Of a DNA stretch of 64,000 nt, positions 18,236-24,567 are shown one piece after another (position 1 is the stretch's first letter; each line of letters starts with the position of its first letter). The stretch lies in assembly GCF_038051945.1 (NCBI RefSeq), contig NZ_CP150302.1, positions 4,712,001-4,776,000 of the forward strand, in the 5' to 3' direction. The DNA is from Paenibacillus sp. FSL H3-0469 (GTDB taxonomy: Bacteria > Bacillota > Bacilli > Paenibacillales > Paenibacillaceae). Made by a program: the position numbers and the translations under genes. The notes below the pieces were generated by a model, which did no database searches, was not told the origin of the DNA, and saw only the letters and a program-made list of their open reading frames with translations.

Positions 18236-18958
18236 ATGACCCAATTTGTCTACAAGCAGATTATTGCTGACCTCAAAACGAAGATCTTTGCCGGGCAGTA
18301 CGCCGATATGAAGCTGCCGGATGAGCGCAGTCTCAGCGAGGCGTATCAGGTTAGCCGCAGTACCATTAAGCGTGCGCTGATGAAGATGGAGAGCTCGGGC
18401 ATTATTTTCAAGAAACGTGGCTCCGGCACCTTCATCAACCCGTTATACATAAAGAACGATTCGATCTTCAACTACGAAGGCTCTAACCTGGGGGTGTCGG
18501 ATAACTTCCAGATGCACGGCAAGAAGCCGGAGATCAAGGTGCTGAGCTTCGAGGTCATCCGGCCCACGGAGGAGCTTCAGCGGGATTTGTTCCTGATGCC
18601 CCATGATTTCGTGTATAAGATCGTGCGTCTGCGCCTGTTTGAAGGTGCGCCCTTCATGATTGAGACGGGATATATTCCGATCAAAATTGTGCAAAATCTC
18701 GACCAGACGATTATCGAGGGGTCGATTTTTCATTATCTGGAGGAGTCGCGCAATTTGGCGGTGACCAAATCCTTTTTGTCTATTTTTGCCGAGCCTTCGC
18801 TGCCTGAAGATCAGGAATTGCTCCATCTGAAGGAGAATGAACCTGTGGGGATTATGGAGGGGATCTTCTTCCTGGATAACGGCACACCGTTCGAATTCTC
18901 GCATATGCGGTTCCATTATGAGTATCTGAAGTTCAACACGTTCGTATCTGTGCATTAA
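18236..18958 (+). CDS. GntR/HutC family transcriptional regulator (UTRA domain)
   Basis: A 240-residue regulator. Residues 5-70 form the GntR winged helix (KLPDERSLSEAYQVSRSTIKRALMKMESSGIIFKKRGSGTFI). Residues about 90-235 form a UTRA effector domain of the type that binds small sugars, sugar phosphates or amines. The ATG at 18236 is preceded by GAAGGAG at 8 nt; the longer open frame upstream has no ribosome site. It ends with a strong terminator and is followed by xfp on the same strand. A perfect 10-bp inverted repeat lies in the xfp upstream region, so I infer that this regulator controls phosphoketolase and probably responds to a pentose- or hexose-derived phosphate. Confidence 0.87.
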   Translation: MTQFVYKQIIADLKTKIFAGQYADMKLPDERSLSEAYQVSRSTIKRALMKMESSGIIFKKRGSGTFINPLYIKNDSIFNYEGSNLGVSDNFQMHGKKPEIKVLSFEVIRPTEELQRDLFLMPHDFVYKIVRLRLFEGAPFMIETGYIPIKIVQNLDQTIIEGSIFHYLEESRNLAVTKSFLSIFAEPSLPEDQELLHLKENEPVGIMEGIFFLDNGTPFEFSHMRFHYEYLKFNTFVSVH

Positions 18959-18996
18959 CGGACGGACGGTGTAAATAGCCTAACTGAGGTAGAGCA

Positions 18997-19023
18997 GGCC
19001 GGGAGGAGTCCCGGTCTTTTTTT
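18997..19023 (+). terminator. Rho-independent terminator after the GntR gene
   Basis: An 8-bp GC-rich stem (GGCCGGGA/TCCCGGTC with one wobble, loop GGAG) is followed by seven T residues. Confidence 0.92.
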
Positions 19024-19041
19024 GCATCTTTTATTTATACC

Positions 19042-19142
19042 AAATTAATACATAATTATAAAAATGAACATCTTTTTGTGTGTGATTTGCAGCGAATTTC
19101 ATACTATGTTCAAAATTTCACAATATTGGACCGTATTAATTT
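19042..19142. promoter_or_regulatory. Perfect 10-bp inverted repeat upstream of xfp (candidate GntR operator pair)
   Basis: AAATTAATAC at 19042-19051 and its exact reverse complement GTATTAATTT at 19133-19142 are separated by 81 nt. The second half lies just upstream of the proposed -35. This fits two half-sites or a looping arrangement for the adjacent GntR/UTRA regulator. The region is AT-rich, so chance cannot be excluded. Confidence 0.4.
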
Positions 19143-19151
19143 CTAAAAAGA

Positions 19152-19179
19152 TTGAATTTCTGAAATGCCGATGTATGAT
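19152..19179 (+). promoter_or_regulatory. Candidate sigma-A promoter of xfp
   Basis: TTGAAT (19152-19157) and TATGAT (19174-19179) are separated by 16 nt, about 58 nt before the xfp start codon. Confidence 0.55.
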
Positions 19180-19236
19180 GTAACTGTAGAAGTGATACAT
19201 TCAATTTACAAAGAAAAAGATTAGGGAGTGGAAGAC

Positions 19237-21621
19237 ATGGGATTAACAATCGAACAGGTGGATTATTCCTCCAAAACGTATCTGGCAAAGCTTGACGCTT
19301 ACTGGCGTGCAACGAACTACATCTCCGTAGGCCAGCTTTATTTGAAGGATAACCCGTTGTTAAGAGAACCGCTGAAGGATGCAGATGTCAAAGTGAAGCC
19401 GATCGGACACTGGGGCACCATCCCTGGGCAGAACTTTATCTATGCACACCTGAACCGTGTAATCACTAAATATGATCTCAACATGTTCTATATTGAAGGC
19501 CCGGGCCATGGCGGTCAGGTTATGGTGTCGAACTCTTATCTGGATGGCAGCTACACCGAAATCTATCCGCAGATCACTCAGGACATTCCTGGCCTGAAAA
19601 AGCTGTTCAAGCAGTTCTCCTTCCCTGGCGGTGTTGCTTCCCATGCTGCTCCCGAAACACCTGGATCCATTCACGAAGGCGGCGAGCTGGGTTACTCCCT
19701 GTCGCATAGCGTGGGTTCGATTCTCGATAACCCTGATTTGATCTCTGCAGTCGTTGTAGGTGACGGCGAAGCAGAAACCGGCCCTCTGGCCGCTTCCTGG
19801 TTGTCCAACCGCTTCATCAACCCGATTACAGACGGTGCTGTATTGCCGATTCTGCATTTGAACGGCTTCAAGATCAGTAACCCGACCATCCTCTCCCGGA
19901 TGAGCAGAGAAGAATTGACCGCCTATTTTGCCGGAAACGGCTGGGAAGCATTCTTCGTAGAAGGCGAGAACCCGGATCTGATGCACCCGGAAATGGCTAA
20001 GGTGCTGGATACGATCGTAGAGCGCATTGCCGCAATCCAGAAGAATGCCCGTGAAAATAACGATACTAAACGCCCTGTATGGCCGATGCTGGTCTTCCGC
20101 TCCCCTAAAGGCTGGACCGGTCCGAAATCGTGGGACGGCGTGCCGAATGAAGGCTCCTTCCGTGCCCACCAGGTGCCGATTCCGGTCGATCAGAAGAACA
20201 TGAAGCATGCTCCGGCCTTGCTTGAATGGCTGAACAGCTACAGACCTGGAGAATTGTTCGATGAGAACGGCCGCCTGAACGCAGAGCTGGCTGAAATTCT
20301 GCCAACCGGCGACAGACGTATGGGAATGAACCCGGTAACCAATGCCGGCAAGCTGATCAAAGACCTGCACAAGCCGAATTTCCGTAACTACGCCCTGGAT
20401 AATTCCGTTCCGGGTCAAGTGATTGCGCAGGATATGGCTGTACTGGGCAAATACCTGAAAGAGGTTGTTACCCTCAACGAAGAGAACCGCAACTTCCGGA
20501 TTTTTGGACCGGATGAGACGATGTCTAACCGTCTGGGACCTGTATTCGAAGTGACCAAGCGCCAATGGATGGATGCCATTCAGGAACCGCAGGATGAATT
20601 CCTCGCTCCATACGGCCGTGTCATTGACTCCCAGCTGTCTGAGCATCAGGCTGAAGGGATTCTGGAAGGTTATGTCCTGACTGGACGCCACGGTTTCTTC
20701 GCCAGCTATGAAGCCTTCCTGCGCGTGGTCGATTCGATGATCACCCAGCACTTCAAATGGCTGCGTAAAGCGACAGATCAGACCTGGAGAGAAGATATTC
20801 CTTCCCTGAATGTGATCGCTACATCTACCGTGTTCCAACAGGACCATAATGGCTATACCCACCAAGATCCGGGTCTGCTCGGCCATCTGGCTGACAAGAA
20901 GCCTGAATTCATCCGTGAGTATCTGCCGTCTGATGCGAACAGCCTGCTGGCCGTATTCGACACGATCCTGAATGACCGTCAGAAGATCAACCTGATCGTA
21001 TCCTCCAAGCATCCGCGTCCGCAGTGGTTCTCGGCTGACGAAGCTCAGGAGCTGGTAACTAAAGGCCTCAAGATCATTGACTGGGCCAGCACCGACAAAG
21101 GCGGAGAGCCTGATCTCGTCATTGCTTCTTCGGGTACAGAACCAACTATGGAAGCCTTGGCTGCCATTTCGATCCTGCATGAGAAGCTGCCTGAGCTGAA
21201 GATCCGTTACATCAACGTGGTCGATCTGCTGAAGCTGAGAAGCCAGAAGCTTGATCCGCGCGGCTTGTCTGACGAGGAGTTTGATCAATTTTTCACAAAA
21301 GATAAACCGGTCATCTTCGCCTTCCACGGCTATGAAGGCCTGATCAAAGACCTGTTCTTCGACCGCCACAACCACAACCTGCATGTGCATGGCTACCGCG
21401 AGAATGGCGACATCACGACACCGTTCGATATGCGCGTACTCAACCAGATGGACCGCTTCGATCTTACGAAGGAAGCAGTACTCAGCCTGCCGGAAGCAAG
21501 CAAATACCAGGCTATCGCTGACGAGATGGATGCCATCGTGCAAAAGCATCATGCATATATCCGCGAAGAAGGCATCGACCTTCCAGAGGTTGAGAACTGG
21601 GTATGGAAGGCTTTGAACTAA
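19237..21621 (+). CDS. xfp: Phosphoketolase (xylulose-5-phosphate/fructose-6-phosphate)
   Basis: A 794-residue thiamine-diphosphate enzyme, the usual length for XFP. It splits xylulose 5-phosphate or fructose 6-phosphate with phosphate to acetyl phosphate plus glyceraldehyde 3-phosphate or erythrose 4-phosphate. Family signatures are visible: GPGHGGQ near residue 88, SHAAPETPGSIHEGGELGYSLSH, the ThDP motif GDGEAETGPLAASW, and QDHNGYTHQDPG. I prefer the ATG at 19237, with GGGAG 8 nt upstream, to the GTG three codons earlier. It has its own promoter and a strong terminator and follows a GntR/UTRA regulator. No acetate kinase or phosphotransacetylase is adjacent. The enzyme gives a route from pentoses or hexoses to acetyl phosphate. 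Whether it prefers one substrate or accepts both cannot be read here. Confidence 0.96.
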   Translation: MGLTIEQVDYSSKTYLAKLDAYWRATNYISVGQLYLKDNPLLREPLKDADVKVKPIGHWGTIPGQNFIYAHLNRVITKYDLNMFYIEGPGHGGQVMVSNSYLDGSYTEIYPQITQDIPGLKKLFKQFSFPGGVASHAAPETPGSIHEGGELGYSLSHSVGSILDNPDLISAVVVGDGEAETGPLAASWLSNRFINPITDGAVLPILHLNGFKISNPTILSRMSREELTAYFAGNGWEAFFVEGENPDLMHPEMAKVLDTIVERIAAIQKNARENNDTKRPVWPMLVFRSPKGWTGPKSWDGVPNEGSFRAHQVPIPVDQKNMKHAPALLEWLNSYRPGELFDENGRLNAELAEILPTGDRRMGMNPVTNAGKLIKDLHKPNFRNYALDNSVPGQVIAQDMAVLGKYLKEVVTLNEENRNFRIFGPDETMSNRLGPVFEVTKRQWMDAIQEPQDEFLAPYGRVIDSQLSEHQAEGILEGYVLTGRHGFFASYEAFLRVVDSMITQHFKWLRKATDQTWREDIPSLNVIATSTVFQQDHNGYTHQDPGLLGHLADKKPEFIREYLPSDANSLLAVFDTILNDRQKINLIVSSKHPRPQWFSADEAQELVTKGLKIIDWASTDKGGEPDLVIASSGTEPTMEALAAISILHEKLPELKIRYINVVDLLKLRSQKLDPRGLSDEEFDQFFTKDKPVIFAFHGYEGLIKDLFFDRHNHNLHVHGYRENGDITTPFDMRVLNQMDRFDLTKEAVLSLPEASKYQAIADEMDAIVQKHHAYIREEGIDLPEVENWVWKALN

Positions 21622-21673
21622 GCTTCATACGATAGTGTTATTTCATTAATAATATAGCAAGCTTCAATCAGGG

Positions 21674-21715
21674 AGCGCCCCGGTTAGTCATGTTGATGGC
21701 TGCGGGGCGCTTTTT
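21674..21715 (+). terminator. Terminator of xfp
   Basis: A 9-bp stem AGCGCCCCG/CGGGGCGCT is followed by five T residues, with further weak pairing in the loop. It overlaps the 3' end of the convergent TIGR03915-type gene, whose stop lies in the loop. Confidence 0.88.
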
Positions 21716-22560
21716 GTGTCTGATGATTGAAGTTGGATGTCCGGGATCGATGAGGTCTCCGGCTGCAATGCCTTCTTCTTCTGCCCCGCAGTAAGTACAG
21801 GCACACCGCCCCTGCCGTTCATCTCCACCATGTGCTTCCAGTAGCGCTTCGGCATTAGTGAGGAACGCAGCCGGTCGTTGTAGCGCTCCTTGATGCCGAT
21901 GGCATTGTAAAAGCCGGTCCATAAGCGGCGGTACGCTTCCTCCGTCTCATCGGGCTCGGGCGGGGTCCACCCGCTTAAGGGCACGATGGCCTCCCGCCCG
22001 GGCTCATGAATCAGCGCCGCTCCATGCGTCTGATCGTAGATCATGAAGCTCTCCCCCTGGAACCGGTCGCAGAAATGCTCCTGAATTACAGGAAGCACAT
22101 AGCCCTGCGGTTCAATGACTGCGGCCATGACCGGGCCGTATACGGAGAAGCGGACGAAGCCCGTATACAGATGCGCCTCATGCCGGAGCTGCTGAACAGC
22201 CTTCATCAGCGTGTTAACGGTGTCATCGGCCAGCATATTCATCACCTTACGGCCATGCTTGAAGCCGAGATACAGGAAATTCAGCAGCAGCATTTCCTTA
22301 TCAGGGGTGCAGCTCCAGAAGCCCAGACGCACCAGTTCCTCAGCTTCGCGGCTGATCCGCAACGGCAGGGATTTCAGTACCCGCGCGGCCTTGTCCTTGT
22401 CGGTCTCGATCCATTTTGCTTCCAGCAGCAGGCCTATTTCCCCGCCCTCAGCATGAATTGCCAGTGGTATCTCCTTCCAGGCATAGCTCTCAAATACACA
22501 GCACAGCAGACCCTCGAAGCTTCCGTCATAGGTGTACGCCAGTGCGGACGGCTTGAACAT
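21688..22560 (-). CDS. TIGR03915 family putative DNA repair protein (DUF4130)
   Basis: A 290-residue protein of the family that is regularly paired with a radical-SAM DNA-modification protein. Recognisable stretches are YDGSFEGLLCCVFESYAWKEIPLAI near the N-terminus, LLNFLYLGFKHGRKVMNMLADDTVN in the middle, and the conserved GFYNAIGIKERYNDRLRSSLMPKRYWKHMVEM toward the end. The start ATG at 22560 shares one base with the upstream TGA (TGATG), so the two are translationally coupled. The last 40 residues are low-complexity. Its biochemical activity is unproven. An SOS-box promoter upstream of the pair supports a DNA-damage role. Confidence 0.88.
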   Translation of the reverse strand: MFKPSALAYTYDGSFEGLLCCVFESYAWKEIPLAIHAEGGEIGLLLEAKWIETDKDKAARVLKSLPLRISREAEELVRLGFWSCTPDKEMLLLNFLYLGFKHGRKVMNMLADDTVNTLMKAVQQLRHEAHLYTGFVRFSVYGPVMAAVIEPQGYVLPVIQEHFCDRFQGESFMIYDQTHGAALIHEPGREAIVPLSGWTPPEPDETEEAYRRLWTGFYNAIGIKERYNDRLRSSLMPKRYWKHMVEMNGRGGVPVLTAGQKKKALQPETSSIPDIQLQSSDTKSAPQPST

Positions 22561-23879
22561 CAGGCCTTCGCTCCTTTCTTGAGCAGGTTCCAACCATCCG
22601 CTGCCGGAAGGGCCGACAGGTTAAAGTCGTCGAACAGCGTGAGCTGCTCCACCTTCGGCTGCTGGAGAGCAAGCTGTTCCCCGGACATGAGTGAGCGAAG
22701 CAGCGTATGTTCGCTTACCTTCAGCCCCTCCAGCGGCTTATCCTTACAGGTGATGAAGAACTGGGCACGCTTCAGGACCACTCCCAGCTTCTTCAACGCA
22801 TGGAAATCGAGCGATCCGGCCCGTCTGGCCTTTACGATCCGCTGTGCGCTTCTTACGCCGATGCCGGGCACACGCAGCAGCATTTCGTACGGGGCGCGGT
22901 TGATCTCAACGGGGAACTGCTCCCGGTGGTTAACGGCCCAGCTGCATTTGGGGTCCAGCAGCGGGTTGAAGTTCGGCACGGCCTCATCCAATAATTCATT
23001 CGCCTTGAAGCCGTAGAAGCGCAGGAGCCAATCGGCCTGATAGAGCCGGTGTTCCCGCAGCAACGGCGGCTTGGTGTCTAGAGCGGGCAGGAGGGAATCC
23101 TCCACAACCGGGGTGTAGGCGGAGAAAAAGACGCGCTTGAGCGAGTATTTACGGTATAAGCCTTCCGTCAGATTAAGGATCTGGTAATCTGTATCTGGCG
23201 TTGCACCCACGATCATCTGGGTGCTCTGTCCAGCCGGAGCGAAGCGGGGTGCATGATTATACCGGACGATATCGGAGCGGTTCTCCTTGATCCGGCTGCT
23301 AATCAGCCCCATCGGCTTCAGGATGGACACCTTGCTCTTATCGGGAGCGAGCCGTCCGAGGCTCTCCTGGGAGGGCAGCTCGATGTTGACGCTCATGCGG
23401 TCGGCGAGCAGACCAAGTCTGGACAGCAGGGCTTCGTCTGCTCCAGGGATGGCTTTTACATGGATATATCCGTTGAAATGATAGACATTGCGAAGCAGCT
23501 CAAGTGCAGCAATTAACTGCTCGGTGGTGTAGTCCGGACTGCGCATAATGCCTGAGCTGAGAAATAATCCTTCTATATAATTACGGCGGTAGAATTGCAT
23601 GGTGATATCTGCGATCTCTTCGGGGGTGAAGGCCGCCCGGCGGATGGGGTTGGACTTGCGGTTGATGCAGTACGCACAATCATACACACAGCCGTTGGTC
23701 ATAAGTACCTTCAGCAGCGAAATACAGCGGCCATCCGCCGCGAAGCTGTGACAGATGCCCATTGCGGAGGTGTTGCCGAGTGCCCCGGCCTGGCCTTTGC
23801 GGTCGGAACCGCTTGAAGTGCACGCCACATCGTATTTAGCTGAAGCGGTCAGAATCTCTAGTTTCTCCATTACATCCAC
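22560..23879 (-). CDS. Radical SAM putative DNA modification/repair protein (TIGR03916 type)
   Basis: A 439-residue radical-SAM protein. The 4Fe-4S motif is CVYDCAYC, after GICHSFAADGRCISLLKVLMTNG. A C-terminal helix-hairpin-helix (LLRVPGIGVRSAQRIVKARRAG) suggests DNA binding. I start at GTG 23879, giving (M)DVMEKLEILTASAKYDV as in relatives. GAGGGGG lies 9 nt upstream, while ATG 23897 overlaps that region and has no ribosome site. It is followed, with a 1-nt overlap, by the TIGR03915-type partner. The promoter has consensus -35 and -10 boxes with a LexA box between them, so this is a predicted SOS operon. The chemistry is not established in the family as far as I know. Confidence 0.92.
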   Translation of the reverse strand: MDVMEKLEILTASAKYDVACTSSGSDRKGQAGALGNTSAMGICHSFAADGRCISLLKVLMTNGCVYDCAYCINRKSNPIRRAAFTPEEIADITMQFYRRNYIEGLFLSSGIMRSPDYTTEQLIAALELLRNVYHFNGYIHVKAIPGADEALLSRLGLLADRMSVNIELPSQESLGRLAPDKSKVSILKPMGLISSRIKENRSDIVRYNHAPRFAPAGQSTQMIVGATPDTDYQILNLTEGLYRKYSLKRVFFSAYTPVVEDSLLPALDTKPPLLREHRLYQADWLLRFYGFKANELLDEAVPNFNPLLDPKCSWAVNHREQFPVEINRAPYEMLLRVPGIGVRSAQRIVKARRAGSLDFHALKKLGVVLKRAQFFITCKDKPLEGLKVSEHTLLRSLMSGEQLALQQPKVEQLTLFDDFNLSALPAADGWNLLKKGAKA

Positions 23880-23905
23880 GGTCTCAATCCCCCTCATATG
23901 TGAGC

Positions 23906-23934
23906 ATTATATACCGAACATACGTTCTTGTCAA
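23906..23934 (-). promoter_or_regulatory. Consensus sigma-A promoter of the radical-SAM/TIGR03915 operon
   Basis: Read on the minus strand, TTGACA and TATAAT are separated by exactly 17 nt, a perfect consensus promoter. The spacer is occupied by an SOS box. Confidence 0.9.
23915..23928. promoter_or_regulatory. SOS box (LexA/DinR operator)
   Basis: CGAACATACGTTCT matches the Bacillus-type LexA operator core GAAC-N4-GTTC and sits inside the promoter spacer, where bound LexA would block RNA polymerase. This predicts DNA-damage induction of the two downstream genes. Confidence 0.85.
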
Positions 23935-24064
23935 AAGTATAAACCACCACTCCGGCCGCCTGCAAAATGTATGCGCATTCCTTCTTGTGCTATAATAGAA
24001 ATTGATGGTTCACGGAATGAGGAATCATACGGTTATTGAAAATCAGGTTAGGAGTGTTGCTGAA

Positions 24065-24256
24065 GTGAGAGGATATAACATCTGGCGGCCTATTATGCTG
24101 ATAGCCGTCGCCCTGCTGACAAGACAGCTAGTGACAAGTGTGTGCCTGATGTTCGGTATGTCGCAGGAATCGGCAGGCAGTGTAGCCATGCTGGGTATGA
24201 TCGTCGCTGCTCTTATTATGTACAACCGCATGATGAAGGGCCGCCGCCGCAGATAA
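24065..24256 (+). CDS. Small two-helix membrane protein of unknown function
   Basis: A 63-residue hydrophobic protein starting at GTG 24065, with AGGAG 10 nt upstream. It has two predicted membrane segments (around residues 9-28 and 37-56) and ends in the very basic tail MMKGRRRR. A possible -10 (TATAAT near 23992) lies upstream, divergent from the SOS operon. I do not recognise a family. Translation is supported by the ribosome site, the promoter and a downstream terminator. Confidence 0.55.
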   Translation: MRGYNIWRPIMLIAVALLTRQLVTSVCLMFGMSQESAGSVAMLGMIVAALIMYNRMMKGRRRR

Positions 24257-24321
24257 AATAAACAGAAGATCCGGACGTATCTATTCAATACGGTACGGAT
24301 TGCATAGGAACAGGCTTAAGA

Positions 24322-24344
24322 GACGCCCGCACAGGTGTCTTTTT
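24322..24344 (+). terminator. Terminator after the small membrane protein gene
   Basis: GACGCC pairs with GGTGTC (one wobble, loop CGCACA) and is followed by five T residues. Confidence 0.75.
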
Positions 24345-24567
24345 ATTTTAGATGTGTCTTTTTTACTAAAAAAGTTTATACAAACACGTGCGAATCCCGG
24401 CGATCCGGCAAGCGGTGCTTGAATAATATGGCTGAAGCTTATATTCTTAGAAGGATATGCTATATGAAGGACCATACAGATTCAAGGTAACGTACATTCC
24501 CTTCGGGAGGGCGTTATTTATAGAATCAACCCACAGCATGGGAAATGAACATACAGGAGGAAACCAA
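24345..24567 (+). promoter_or_regulatory. Upstream region of the GH3 gene
   Basis: A 223-bp AT-rich region with no gene. The only notable structure is a small palindromic stretch near 24355-24375 (CTTTTTTACTAAAAAAG). AGGAGG lies 6-7 nt before the TTG start. I see no confident operator or riboswitch. Confidence 0.3.

Noticed and set aside
19360..21552. A 730-residue open frame antisense to xfp
   Set aside because: It is produced by the codon bias of xfp on the opposite strand, with no homology or ribosome site seen.
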